A DNA stretch of 64,000 bases from positions 1 to 64,000 of the forward strand of contig CAYQXY010000001.1 in the NCBI GenBank assembly GCA_964421595.1. The letters run 5' to 3'. Numbering within the stretch: position 1 is the first letter of the stretch; the number at the start of each line of letters is the position of its first letter. The stretch comes from PXAP01 sp964421595 (lineage in GTDB: Bacteria > Bacteroidota > Bacteroidia > Bacteroidales > PUMT01). The position numbers were made by a program, and so were the translations under genes. Below the pieces are notes generated by a model. That model was not told where the DNA came from. It did no database searches and was given only the letters and a program-made list of their open reading frames with translations. Below, piece by piece: positions 33,965 through 42,925 of this stretch.

Positions 33965-34219
33965 CTATTTTGCTCTTTCAATTATTTCTACTAACCTCCA
34001 GCACTTGTCTTTACTAAGAGGCCTTGTTTCCATTATTTTGACAGTATCGCCGATATTACAGCTGTTCTGTTCGTCGTGTGCCATCAGTTTAGTAGATTTT
34101 TTTACAAATTTACCATACATAGGGTGTTTTACTCTGCGGTTCACAGTAACTACAACGGATTTATCCATTTTATTGCTGACGACTACCCCGACGCGTTCTT
34201 TTCTTAATTTTCTTTCCAT
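33965..34219 (-). CDS. rpsQ: Ribosomal protein S17
   Basis: This 84-residue OB-fold protein has GVVVSNKMDKSVVVTVNRRV, KHPMYGKFVKKSTK and a C-terminal CNIGDTVKIMETRPLSKDK. Normal length and place between rpmC and rplN. Confidence 0.97.
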   Translation of the reverse strand: MERKLRKERVGVVVSNKMDKSVVVTVNRRVKHPMYGKFVKKSTKLMAHDEQNSCNIGDTVKIMETRPLSKDKCWRLVEIIERAK

Positions 34220-34227
34220 TTTTGGTG

Positions 34228-34434
34228 CTAACTTTTTTGTTTCTCTGTTAACAAACGTTGACGTAATTCAGTTTTCAACCTTGCAATATTTTTTCTTGCA
34301 ACCGTAATTTTCAAAGGGTTATCAAGCGGTGATACGGCATGATTCATCTTCAGCTTGATCAGGAGACTCTTCTCCGTATCGATCCTTTCCTGGATCTCGC
34401 TGGTAGACAACTCCCTTATTTCTGCTATCTTCAT
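34228..34434 (-). CDS. rpmC: Ribosomal protein L29
   Basis: This 68-residue two-helix protein lies at the tunnel exit and helps bind trigger factor and SRP. It has IRELSTSEIQERIDTEKSLL and the ITVARKNIARLKTELRQR helix. Normal length. Confidence 0.96.
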   Translation of the reverse strand: MKIAEIRELSTSEIQERIDTEKSLLIKLKMNHAVSPLDNPLKITVARKNIARLKTELRQRLLTEKQKS

Positions 34435-34467
34435 GTATAATAAATTTTGTCTGGTATAACACTAAAA

Positions 34468-34896
34468 TCAAACTGGGTTTTCGGAAAAATCGCGCCTTAC
34501 GATAAATTTCGTTACGATAGGCAGCTTCTGGGCAGCAAGCCTTAGAGCCTCCCTTGCCACTTCAATTGGTACGCCTTCAGCCTCAATAATAATTCTGCCA
34601 GGGGTTACCGGGGCAACAAATGCTTCCGGGGCACCTTTACCCTTACCCATACGAACTTCTGCAGGTTTCTTGGTAATTGGCTTATCAGGGAATATGCGTA
34701 TCCATATCTGTCCCTCTCTCTTCATATAACGTGTGACCGCCTGTCTGGCAGCTTCTATCTGACGACCGGTAATCCAGGTTTCCTCCAGCGCCTTGATGCC
34801 AAAAGATCCGAATGCAAGCTGATTGCCACGCTGTGCATTGCCCTTCATTTTTCCTTTTTGCTGCCGTCTGAACTTTGTTTTCTTTGGCTGTAACAT
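34468..34896 (-). CDS. rplP: Ribosomal protein L16
   Basis: This 142-residue protein organises the A-site region of the large subunit. It begins MLQPKKTKFRRQQKGKMKG, with IRIFPDKPITKKPAEVRMG and KGKGAPEAFVAPVTPG. The canonical RMGKGKG segment is intact. Confidence 0.97.
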   Translation of the reverse strand: MLQPKKTKFRRQQKGKMKGNAQRGNQLAFGSFGIKALEETWITGRQIEAARQAVTRYMKREGQIWIRIFPDKPITKKPAEVRMGKGKGAPEAFVAPVTPGRIIIEAEGVPIEVAREALRLAAQKLPIVTKFIVRRDFSENPV

Positions 34897-34926
34897 TATA
34901 GCAATTTCTTAATGGATATTATTATA

Positions 34927-35643
34927 CTATTTTTTTCTCCTTTTAAATCCACCACGGTCCTTAGGTTTATCCCCTCCGGCAGCCGGAGCAGCTCCAAGAT
35001 TAGGTGAAAGATCAGGTTTTCCGAAAACCTCGCCGTTGCAAATCCATACTTTTACACCTATTAATCCGACTTTGGTCAATGCTTCTGCAAGTGCATAATC
35101 GATATTTGCCCTCAAAGTGTGAAGCGGTGTACGTCCTTCCTTGTACATTTCAGCCCTTGCCATCTCTGCACCACCCAGTCTGCCGCTTATCTGCACCTTA
35201 ATTCCTTCTGCACCCATCCGCATCGTCGAAGCGATTGCCATTTTAATGGCTCTCCTGTATGATATCTTTCCTTCTATCTGTCGTGCCAGATTGTTTGCAA
35301 CTATTACAGCATCAAGCTCCGGGCGTTTAACTTCGAATATATTGATCTGTACATCCTTCTGGGTAATCTTCTTTAACTCTTCTTTCAGTTTGTCAACTTC
35401 CTGACCGCCTTTTCCGATAATAATACCAGGACGTGCAGTATTTACAGTAACTGTTATCAGTTTAAGCGTTCGCTCGATAATGATCTTTGAAATACTTGCC
35501 TTTGCAAGCCTGGCACTCAGATACTCCCTGATCTTGAAATCTTCAATCAGCTTGCCTGAATAATCATTTCCTCCATACCAGTTGGAATCCCAACCCCTTA
35601 TGATGCCCAATCTGTTACTTATCGGATTAACTTTCTGTCCCAT
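34927..35643 (-). CDS. rpsC: Ribosomal protein S3
   Basis: This 238-residue protein lines the mRNA entry. It has an N-terminal KH domain with GIIIGKGGQEVDKLKEEL (GxxG loop) and a C-terminal domain with GAEGIKVQISGRLGGAEMAR, followed by a short Ala/Pro/Lys-rich tail ending RGGFKRRKK. It begins 6 bp after the rplV stop. Confidence 0.97.
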   Translation of the reverse strand: MGQKVNPISNRLGIIRGWDSNWYGGNDYSGKLIEDFKIREYLSARLAKASISKIIIERTLKLITVTVNTARPGIIIGKGGQEVDKLKEELKKITQKDVQINIFEVKRPELDAVIVANNLARQIEGKISYRRAIKMAIASTMRMGAEGIKVQISGRLGGAEMARAEMYKEGRTPLHTLRANIDYALAEALTKVGLIGVKVWICNGEVFGKPDLSPNLGAAPAAGGDKPKDRGGFKRRKK

Positions 35644-35649
35644 TGACTA

Positions 35650-36069
35650 TTATTTTGTATTAATTTTTTCTGTCTGTTCAACTTTATCCAGTACCATAGT
35701 GACATGGTTGGAGCGTTTTCTTATACGATGTGCCCTTCCCTGGGGGGCAGGCCTTAATCTTTTGAGTGTCCTGCCCTGGTCTACAAAAACCTCTTTTACA
35801 ACCAGATGGCTGTCTTCGATACGGGTGCCTTCGTTTTTGTTTTGCCAGTTTGAAATAGCTGACAGAAGCAGCTTTTCCATTTTGCGTGATGCTTCTTTTG
35901 AACTGAACTTCAGAGTGTCAAGTGCCTTATTTACCTCTTCACCTCTTACTATATCAGCAACCAGCCTCATTTTACGGGGAGAGGTGGGGCAATTCCGGAG
36001 GACGGCAAAATATTTGCTTTTCTTTTCCTCTTTAATTTTTTGAGCTCTTTGTTGTTTTCTGGATCCCAT
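35650..36069 (-). CDS. rplV: Ribosomal protein L22
   Basis: This 139-residue protein's beta-hairpin lines the exit tunnel, the macrolide-relevant region: RTLKRLRPAPQGRAHRIRKR is present and looks normal. I chose ATG 36069 (MGSRKQQRAQKIKEEKK); an ATG three codons upstream is possible. It follows rpsS after 37 bp. Confidence 0.95.
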   Translation of the reverse strand: MGSRKQQRAQKIKEEKKSKYFAVLRNCPTSPRKMRLVADIVRGEEVNKALDTLKFSSKEASRKMEKLLLSAISNWQNKNEGTRIEDSHLVVKEVFVDQGRTLKRLRPAPQGRAHRIRKRSNHVTMVLDKVEQTEKINTK

Positions 36070-36106
36070 CGCTAACAATTATGTTATATCGTTCTACAAG
36101 TCTGAC

Positions 36107-36373
36107 TTATTTCTTTTTTCCACCATGGCCCCTGAACATACGGGTAGGTGAAAATTCACCAAGCTTATGCCCAACCATGTTTTCTGTAACATACACAGGA
36201 ATAAATTTGTTCCCGTTGTGAACTGCAACCGTATGACCAACAAAATCAGGAGATATCATCGAACGGCGTGACCAGGTCTTGATAACTGTTTTCTTCCCTG
36301 CCCGGTTCATGTCTGAAACCCGTTTTTCGAGTTTAAAATCAATAAAGGGGCCTTTTTTAAGTGAGCGACTCAT
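36107..36373 (-). CDS. rpsS: Ribosomal protein S19
   Basis: This 88-residue small-subunit head protein has MSRSLKKGPFIDFKLEKRV, then SRRSMISPDFVGHTVAVHNG, and GHKLGEFSPTRMFRGHGG. Full length. Confidence 0.97.
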   Translation of the reverse strand: MSRSLKKGPFIDFKLEKRVSDMNRAGKKTVIKTWSRRSMISPDFVGHTVAVHNGNKFIPVYVTENMVGHKLGEFSPTRMFRGHGGKKK

Positions 36374-36394
36374 AACGATCGTTTATTTTCTTAA

Positions 36395-37219
36395 TTATTT
36401 TTTTCTTTTCTCAACTATATATTTATTCGAAGCCTTTTTCTTCGAACGGGTTTTGAAACCCTTGGCAGGTATACCATTTCTGGAACGGGGATGTCCGCCT
36501 GAGGCACGTCCTTCACCTCCACCCATCGGGTGATCAACAGGGTTCATAACAACACCCCTTACCCTTGGACGGCGGCCAAGCCAACGGCTCCGGCCTGCCT
36601 TTCCGGAACGTTCCAGTGCGTTATCAGCATTTGAAACGCTTCCGATTGTGGCACGGCATGTAACTAAAACCATTCTCATTTCACCTGAAGGCAGCTTAAT
36701 AATAGCATACTTCCCTTCCCTTGAAGTAAGCTGTCCATAAGATCCGGCACTCCTTGCCATTGCAGCACCCTGTCCGGGCTTAAGCTCTATATTATGTATA
36801 ACTGTACCCAGAGGTATATCAGAAAGAAAGGTTGTGTTACCGATCTCAGGTGCAGAATCCTTTCCGGAAATAATTGTTTGTCCGACTTTCAATCCAGCAG
36901 GTGCTATAATATAGTTTTTTTCACCATCAGAATAAACTATAAGGGCTATCCGTGCTGAGCGGTTTGGATCATATTCAATAGTCTTCACAACAGCAGGAAC
37001 TCCATCCTTGTTTCTTTTAAAATCGATAATCCTGTAGCGGCGTTTATGTCCACCACCCAGATACCTCATGGTCATTTTGCCCGAGTTGTTCCTTCCGCCT
37101 GATTTCTTAATAGGGGCAAGAAGGGATTTCTCCGGCTTATCCGTAGTTATATTCTCAAAGGTAGATTTTATCTTATGTCTCTGCCCCGGAGTAACCGGGT
37201 TTAATTTACGTACTGCCAT
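36395..37219 (-). CDS. rplB: Ribosomal protein L2
   Basis: This 274-residue protein supports the peptidyl-transferase centre. It has MAVRKLNPVTPGQRHK, the RNA-binding GRNNSGKMTMRYLGGGHKRR, and the conserved MNPVDHPMGGGEGRASGG loop with the key His. Full length. Confidence 0.98.
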   Translation of the reverse strand: MAVRKLNPVTPGQRHKIKSTFENITTDKPEKSLLAPIKKSGGRNNSGKMTMRYLGGGHKRRYRIIDFKRNKDGVPAVVKTIEYDPNRSARIALIVYSDGEKNYIIAPAGLKVGQTIISGKDSAPEIGNTTFLSDIPLGTVIHNIELKPGQGAAMARSAGSYGQLTSREGKYAIIKLPSGEMRMVLVTCRATIGSVSNADNALERSGKAGRSRWLGRRPRVRGVVMNPVDHPMGGGEGRASGGHPRSRNGIPAKGFKTRSKKKASNKYIVEKRKK

Positions 37220-37296
37220 TTTAGCTTAAACTATAAAGTATACAAAACATTAACAATTACTTTCTTTGCAACAGGGCCTCATGCTCTGCTCGCCGG

Positions 37297-37587
37297 CTAA
37301 ATATTACTGTAAAAATCAATATTTTCGCCATCGGCCAGCGTTACAATAGCCTTTTTGAAAGAGTTGGACTTCCCGGCTATAATACCGGTCTTGGTGTACC
37401 TGGATTTTACCTTACCACCATAAACAAGAGTGTTAACGGCTTCGACCTTCACATCGTACATCTCTTCTACAGCCTTTTTAATCTGTATTTTGTTCGCCCG
37501 CTTATCAACAATGAAACCAAATCTGTTGAGCTTTTCGCCCTGGCTGGTCATTTTCTCGGTAATAATGGGTTTTTTCAGAATATCCAT
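37297..37587 (-). CDS. rplW: Ribosomal protein L23
   Basis: This 96-residue tunnel-exit protein has ILKKPIITEKMTSQGEKLNR, FIVDKRANKIQIKKAVEEMY and VEAVNTLVYGGKVKSRYTKT. A 77-bp gap separates it from rplB. Confidence 0.97.
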   Translation of the reverse strand: MDILKKPIITEKMTSQGEKLNRFGFIVDKRANKIQIKKAVEEMYDVKVEAVNTLVYGGKVKSRYTKTGIIAGKSNSFKKAIVTLADGENIDFYSNI

Positions 37588-37601
37588 GACAATTATAATT
37601 T

Positions 37602-38231
37602 CTAGTTGCTTAACATATTGTCCAAAATGTCTACAGAGCTCTCAAAAAGAAGTAAAAATGATGCGTTCATGACGTCGTATGTAGTTAATTCTGAAGCTAT
37701 TATCACTTTAACCCCCTGTAAATTTCGGGAAGACAAATATATGTTTTTATTTTGTTCGTTTAAAACCAAAAGTGACTTTTTCTCATTAATTTTCAAATTA
37801 TTGAGAATATCAATATATTCTTTGGTCTTTGGCGTTGCCAGATCGAAATCCTCTACTATCCTGATCTTCTCATTTTGAGCCTTATAGGACAAAGCAGACT
37901 TCCTTGCAAGTCTTTTGACTTTTTTATTGAGCTTGAAGCTGTAATCACGGGGTTTCGGACCAAAAGCACGGCCACCACCTCTGAACATAGGATTCTTAAT
38001 ATCACCTGCACGCGCGGTACCTGTACCCTTTTGCCTTTTTATTTTCCGGGTACTTCCGGCAACCTCCGAGCGCTCCTTTGACTTGTGTGTACCCTGACGG
38101 CCATTGGCCTGGTACTGCTTTACGTCAAGATAAATCGCATGATCATTAGGCTCAATACCGAAAATGGTGTCATTGAGAACGACATTCTTGCCGGTTTCTT
38201 CTCCTTTTAAATTATATACTGCTAATTCCAT
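37602..38231 (-). CDS. rplD: Ribosomal protein L4
   Basis: This 209-residue protein has the internal basic loop reaching into the exit tunnel (RKIKRQKGTGTARAGDIKNP, FRGGGRAFGPKPRDY). In E. coli L4 represses the S10 operon; that is not tested here. Start and rplC stop overlap in a TAATG arrangement. Confidence 0.97.
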   Translation of the reverse strand: MELAVYNLKGEETGKNVVLNDTIFGIEPNDHAIYLDVKQYQANGRQGTHKSKERSEVAGSTRKIKRQKGTGTARAGDIKNPMFRGGGRAFGPKPRDYSFKLNKKVKRLARKSALSYKAQNEKIRIVEDFDLATPKTKEYIDILNNLKINEKKSLLVLNEQNKNIYLSSRNLQGVKVIIASELTTYDVMNASFLLLFESSVDILDNMLSN

Positions 38232-38848
38232 TATTGATGAATTATTAAATATGAACCTTTTGCACCGGGTACTGCGCCCTTTACAATTAAAAGATTGCTT
38301 TCAGGTATGATCTTGACAATACTCAGTGAGATCATCATGACCTTGTCACCGCCCATTCTTCCGGCCATTCTCATTCCTTTAAATACGCGCGAGGGGTATG
38401 ATGAACTTCCTATTGATCCGGGAGCACGCATACGGTTGTGCTGTCCGTGAGTAGCCTGGCCAACGCCGGCAAAACCATGTCTCTTCACTACACCCTGAAA
38501 GCCTTTACCCTTGGAAGTTCCGGTTATATCAAGCCATACGTCATCCTTCAGCTGCTCAACTGTAATGACATCACCCAGTTTCAATTCCTGCTTGAATCCG
38601 TCAAACTCATGCAATTTCCTCTTCGGAGTCGTTTTAGCTTTTTTGAAATGTCCAAGTAAAGGCTTGTTACAGGATTTTTCTTTTCTGTCATCAAAAGCAA
38701 GCTGAACTGCTTCGTAACCATCAGTTTCTTTGGTCTTGATCTGTGTTACAACACAGGGACCCGCTTCAATCACGGTACATGGAACATATTTCCCGTCTTC
38801 TCCGAAAACCGAGGTCATTCCTATTTTTTTACCAATTAATCCAGGCAT
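38231..38848 (-). CDS. rplC: Ribosomal protein L3
   Basis: This 205-residue protein reaches the peptidyl-transferase region. It begins MPGLIGKKIGMTSVFGEDG and has GTSKGKGFQGVVKRHGFAG, the GQHNRMRAPGSIGSSSYPSR segment and KGMRMAGRMGG. Full length. Confidence 0.97.
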   Translation of the reverse strand: MPGLIGKKIGMTSVFGEDGKYVPCTVIEAGPCVVTQIKTKETDGYEAVQLAFDDRKEKSCNKPLLGHFKKAKTTPKRKLHEFDGFKQELKLGDVITVEQLKDDVWLDITGTSKGKGFQGVVKRHGFAGVGQATHGQHNRMRAPGSIGSSSYPSRVFKGMRMAGRMGGDKVMMISLSIVKIIPESNLLIVKGAVPGAKGSYLIIHQ

Positions 38849-38870
38849 CTTATTTCCGTTTTACAAATAA

Positions 38871-39176
38871 TTACACTTTAATTTCTACCTCAACACCACT
38901 GGGCAATTCGAGCTTCATTAAAGCATCGATAGTTTTCGGAGTTGAGCTGTAAATATCCAGCAGCCTTTTGTATGAACTCAATTCAAACTGTTCTCTGGAT
39001 TTCTTATTGACAAAAGGTGAACGCAATACAGTAAAAATCCGTTTATGCGTTGGCAATGGGATTGGACCGCTCACGATTGCACCGGTGGACTTTACGGTTT
39101 TTACGATCTTTTCGGTGGACTTGTCCACTAAATTATGATCGTAGGATTTCAATTTGATTCGGATTTTCTGACTCAT
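38871..39176 (-). CDS. rpsJ: Ribosomal protein S10
   Basis: This 101-residue protein begins MSQKIRIKLKSYDHNLVDKS, with GPIPLPTHKRIFTVLRSPFV and VEVEIKV at the end. It follows fusA by only 10 bp, so the str and S10 operons are fused and there is no tuf gene between them. Confidence 0.97.
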   Translation of the reverse strand: MSQKIRIKLKSYDHNLVDKSTEKIVKTVKSTGAIVSGPIPLPTHKRIFTVLRSPFVNKKSREQFELSSYKRLLDIYSSTPKTIDALMKLELPSGVEVEIKV

Positions 39177-39186
39177 CGTATTTTAA

Positions 39187-41292
39187 TTAAGCTGATTCTT
39201 TTTGCCCGGTTGTTGATTCTAATATTTTTTTGGCTATTGTATCGGTGACTTTTTCATAATGTGAAAACTCCATAGTAGAAGTAGCCCTTCCGGAAGTTAG
39301 CGTACGGAGTACCGTAACATATCCGAATTGCTCGGCAAGTGGTACCCTGGCACGGATAATCCTGGCACCTGCCTTACCTTCCATTTTTTCAATATGCCCC
39401 CTTCGCTTGTTAAAGTCGCCTATTACATCACCCATGTATTCTTCAGGTGTGACAACCTCAACTTTCATAATTGGTTCAAGAAGTACTGGTTTTGTCTTAG
39501 GCAGTGCATGACGGAAAGCCTGTTTTGCACATATCTCAAAAGAGAGACTGTCAGAGTCGACATTATGGTATGATCCGTCGACAAGTGTTACCTTCAGGCT
39601 GTCTACCGGGAAACCTGCCAGAACACCGTTCAGCATAGCCTCGGTAAATCCTTTCTGAACAGATGGAATATACTCCTTTGGAATATTTCCGCCCTTAACT
39701 TCATCAATAAACTGTAATCCGGTTATTCCTTCGTCGGCGGGACCTATTTTTACAATGATATCTGCAAATTTTCCACGGCCACCACTCTGTTTTTTAAATA
39801 CCTCCCTGTGTTCGATCATGGTAGTCACTGCCTCTTTGTATGCTACCTGGGGAGCACCCTGATTACACTCTACCTTAAATTCCCGCTTCAGCCGGTCTAC
39901 AAGAATCTCAAGATGCAGTTCACCCATGCCATGGATAAGTGTCTGGCCTGACTGTTCATCATATCTTACCTTAAAGGTAGGATCTTCCTCGGCAAGCTTG
40001 TTGAGAGCCATGCCAAGCTTATCCATATCCTTCTGTGTCTTTGGTTCTATTGCTATTCCAATTACAGGTTCAGGGAAAGTAATTGATTCAAGGGTTATTG
40101 GTTTCTTCTCTTCGCATAATGTATCACCGGTTCGCAAATCTTTAAACCCAACGGCTGCGCAGATATCCCCTGCTTCAATAAACTCCTTGGGAATCTGTTT
40201 ATTGGCATGCATCTGGTACAGCCTTGTGATCCTCTCCTTTTTGCCGGTACGCACATTAAGCACATAACTTCCGGCATTCAGTACGCCACTATATATTCTC
40301 AGAAACGCCAGCCGTCCAACGAACGGGTCAGTGGCAATCTTAAAAGCAAGCGCAGTTAAAGGCTCTGAGGAATCTGGTTTCCTTTCAATCACCTCATCGT
40401 TATTGGGATTGATTCCTTTAACAGCATCAATATCGAGAGGAGAAGGCAGGAATGCAACCACTGCATCCAGGAGGCTCTGCACCCCTTTATTCTTAAAGGC
40501 CGAGCCGCACATTACAGGCACTACTATCATCTGGATTGTAGCCTTCCTTACAGCAATGGACAGCTCCTCATTAGTTATTGAGCCGGGATTATCAAGATAT
40601 TTTTCAAGAATGGTATCATCGGCATCAGCTACTGATTCAATCAGACGTCCTCTCCATTCATCAGCTTCAGCTAACAGCTCTTCAGGTATGTCAGTTATTT
40701 CGAATGTTACCCCGAACTGATCCTCATGCCAGATCCTGGCTTTCATCAATATCAGGTCAATGACGCCGCGAAATGACTCTTCGCTGCCTATTGGTATTTG
40801 AAGCGGAACCGGATTAGCACCAAGTTTCTCATGTATCTGAGATACAACAGTTAAAAAATCCGCTCCCGAGCGGTCCATTTTATTAACAAAACATATACGG
40901 GGCACCTTATACTTATCTGCCTGCCTCCATACTGTTTCTGACTGAGGCTCAACCCCACCAACCGCACAAAATACAGCAACAGCGCCATCCAGTACCCTTA
41001 GGGAGCGTTCAACCTCGACTGTAAAATCAACGTGGCCGGGTGTATCTATAATATTTACCTTGTACTCTTCTTCATCTACTTTCCAGTAGGTTGTGGTTGC
41101 GGCAGAGGTTATGGTGATTCCCCTTTCCTGCTCCTGAACCATCCAGTCCATAGTCGCGGCACCATCATGCACCTCACCCATACGGTGGGTTATACCGGTA
41201 TAGAACAGAATCCTCTCCGTTGTAGTGGTCTTACCGGCATCAATGTGTGCCATGATGCCAATGTTCCTCGTATATTTTAAACTTCTGCTCAT
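39187..41292 (-). CDS. fusA: Elongation factor G (canonical)
   Basis: This 701-residue GTPase drives ribosomal translocation. All G motifs are intact: P-loop AHIDAGKTTTTE, switch I RGITITSAATT, switch II DTPGHVDF with the catalytic His, and NKMDRSGAD. Domain IV has GRGKFADIIVKIGP, and domain V has MKVEVVTPEEYMGDVIGD. It is part of str, between rpsG (45 bp) and rpsJ. It contrasts with the second EF-G at 42926, where the catalytic His is missing. Confidence 0.98.
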   Translation of the reverse strand: MSRSLKYTRNIGIMAHIDAGKTTTTERILFYTGITHRMGEVHDGAATMDWMVQEQERGITITSAATTTYWKVDEEEYKVNIIDTPGHVDFTVEVERSLRVLDGAVAVFCAVGGVEPQSETVWRQADKYKVPRICFVNKMDRSGADFLTVVSQIHEKLGANPVPLQIPIGSEESFRGVIDLILMKARIWHEDQFGVTFEITDIPEELLAEADEWRGRLIESVADADDTILEKYLDNPGSITNEELSIAVRKATIQMIVVPVMCGSAFKNKGVQSLLDAVVAFLPSPLDIDAVKGINPNNDEVIERKPDSSEPLTALAFKIATDPFVGRLAFLRIYSGVLNAGSYVLNVRTGKKERITRLYQMHANKQIPKEFIEAGDICAAVGFKDLRTGDTLCEEKKPITLESITFPEPVIGIAIEPKTQKDMDKLGMALNKLAEEDPTFKVRYDEQSGQTLIHGMGELHLEILVDRLKREFKVECNQGAPQVAYKEAVTTMIEHREVFKKQSGGRGKFADIIVKIGPADEGITGLQFIDEVKGGNIPKEYIPSVQKGFTEAMLNGVLAGFPVDSLKVTLVDGSYHNVDSDSLSFEICAKQAFRHALPKTKPVLLEPIMKVEVVTPEEYMGDVIGDFNKRRGHIEKMEGKAGARIIRARVPLAEQFGYVTVLRTLTSGRATSTMEFSHYEKVTDTIAKKILESTTGQKESA

Positions 41293-41337
41293 ATAATTTT
41301 TACAACCCTGTTTTTAGTTTACGCTGGCGGGCAAACT

Positions 41338-41814
41338 TTAGAATCTGAAATGTGCAAATGCCTTATTAGCTTCTGCCATCCTGTGCATATCTTCTTTCCT
41401 TTTAAATGCAGCTCCTTCTTCATTATAGGCAGCTACTATTTCAGCCGCCAGTTTGTCAGCCATGGTTTTTCCCCCACGCTTTCGCGCAAAGATTATCATG
41501 TTCTTCATACTTATAGAAACCTTTCTCTCAGCTCTAACCTCCTGGGGAACCTGAAATGTTGCACCCCCAACACGACGGCTTTTCACCTCAACCATCGGGG
41601 TGATGTTTTCAAGAGCTTTTCTCCAGACATCCAGAGGAGTCTTGCCTGTCTCTTTGGTCTTTTGCTCAACAATATTCAGCGCATCGTAAAAAATATTGAA
41701 TGCCAGGCTTTTTTTGCCCTGGTACATCATATTGTTTACAAACCGGGTAACCTCTATATCGGTATATTTTGGGTCCGGAAGTAAGATTCTCTTTTTTGGT
41801 TTCGACTTTCTCAT
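41338..41814 (-). CDS. rpsG: Ribosomal protein S7
   Basis: This 158-residue small-subunit head assembly protein has MRKSKPKKRILLPDPKYTDI, NNMMYQGKKSLAFNIFYDAL, VGGATFQVPQEVRAERK and the C-terminal MAEANKAFAHFRF. Full length. Confidence 0.97.
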   Translation of the reverse strand: MRKSKPKKRILLPDPKYTDIEVTRFVNNMMYQGKKSLAFNIFYDALNIVEQKTKETGKTPLDVWRKALENITPMVEVKSRRVGGATFQVPQEVRAERKVSISMKNMIIFARKRGGKTMADKLAAEIVAAYNEEGAAFKRKEDMHRMAEANKAFAHFRF

Positions 41815-41841
41815 CTGGTTATGCTTCTGATATGTTTGACT

Positions 41842-42222
41842 TTATTTTTTGACTTTAGGTCTCTTTGTTCCATATTTTGACCGTCTCTGGGTACGACCCT
41901 CAACTCCTGATGTATCAAGTGCTCCGCGAATAAGGTGATACCTGACACCCGGCAGATCCTTTACCCTGCCACCCCTTATAAGTACAATGGAGTGTTCCTG
42001 CAGATTATGACCTTCACCTGGAATATATGCGTTCACTTCCTTTCCGTTGGTCAATCTTACCCTTGCCACTTTTCTCATTGCAGAATTAGGCTTTTTGGGA
42101 GTTGTTGTGTAAACTCGTACACAAACCCCTCTTCTCTGGGGACATGCATCCAGTGCAGGAGCCTTCTTCTTTTCGGTAAGCTTGGTCCTTCCTTTTCTTA
42201 CTAACTGCTGAATTGTAGGCAT
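41842..42222 (-). CDS. rpsL: Ribosomal protein S12
   Basis: This 126-residue decoding-centre protein has MPTIQQLVRKGRTKLTEKKK, CPQRRGVCVRVYTTTPKKPN and GRVKDLPGVRYHLIRGALD. The streptomycin-relevant lysines lie in TPKKPNSA and KDLPG and are of the usual, sensitive type. It is the first gene of the leftward translation cluster, with its promoter at 42268-42296. Confidence 0.97.
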   Translation of the reverse strand: MPTIQQLVRKGRTKLTEKKKAPALDACPQRRGVCVRVYTTTPKKPNSAMRKVARVRLTNGKEVNAYIPGEGHNLQEHSIVLIRGGRVKDLPGVRYHLIRGALDTSGVEGRTQRRSKYGTKRPKVKK

Positions 42223-42267
42223 AAAGATTAGTTCTATTAATTACTTACATTTTATTAAATGGGTGTG

Positions 42268-42296
42268 CAAAGGTATTCTTTTTTTTACAAAAACAA
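42268..42296 (-). promoter_or_regulatory. Probable promoter of the rpsL-rplQ cluster
   Basis: On the minus strand TTG (42296-42294), 18 bases, then TACCTTTG (42275-42268) fits TTTG-N19-21-TAnnTTTG with a slightly short spacer. The predicted leader to rpsL is about 42 bases. It is the only good candidate for the 18-kb cluster upstream of rpsL. Confidence 0.5.
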
Positions 42297-42801
42297 TAAA
42301 TTTTCATTAATATTTTAACTGAATTGTCTGGCGGCGGACCTTCATATATAATATATAAAATGTGAATTCCACCCACAATATTAATAACATGCTTTCCTTG
42401 AAAAATTGGAATGAATTGATCCGGAAACCCTGGAATTTGAAATTTCAATTATTCAGAGAACGGCAAAAATAATAAAAAAGAAAAGGAGGTCATAATTTAT
42501 ATGTAAAAATTTAACCAATTTAAGCCATATATGCTCAATCTTTCAAAGGAAGAAGCCTGATTTCACTTTTACAGATATACACGGCACATTACAATAACAG
42601 CAATCCCCTGCACTATTTTGTATATATAATATTATATATCCTGAAGAAAATTCCCATTTCTTATAATATGTGCAAATCTGACGGACTGCTAATTGCCTTA
42701 AACCCGGCTGAATAGAAACCACCGCTGTATAAAGCCGGCAATGTGCAAAAGATGGCAAATCAGAGGTTTTCTGAACTTTCTTTCAAATAGTTACTAATCC
42801 A
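42297..42801. other. AT-rich divergent intergenic region
   Basis: About 500 bp lie between the two divergent promoters, with no credible gene on either strand. It is very AT-rich and holds a perfect 18-bp palindrome at 42622-42639. No recognisable riboswitch or small RNA was found. Confidence 0.5.
42622..42639. repeat. Perfect 18-bp AT palindrome
   Basis: ATATATAAT and ATTATATAT are exact reverse complements with no spacer. It could be a regulator site or DNA-unwinding element, or simple AT composition. Confidence 0.35.
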
Positions 42802-42831
42802 TTGAATCTTGATTAAAAATTATTACTTTTG
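42802..42831 (+). promoter_or_regulatory. Bacteroidota-type promoter of the EF-G2 gene
   Basis: TTG at 42802-42804, then 19 bases, then TACTTTTG at 42824-42831: a good match to TTTG-N19-21-TAnnTTTG. The predicted leader is about 90 bases, long enough for regulation. Confidence 0.65.
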
Positions 42832-42925
42832 AAGTCATCAAAAATAAACAAGGTTTTATAGCTAATAATCAAAGCATTAAGCACAGACAAGGAATAAAAA
42901 TAATCTACTAACTCAAGCCAAAGTA

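Noticed and set aside
39177..39186. Missing tuf gene between fusA and rpsJ as evidence of deletion
   Set aside because: Absence of tuf from this place is common in Bacteroidota, where tuf lies elsewhere in the chromosome.
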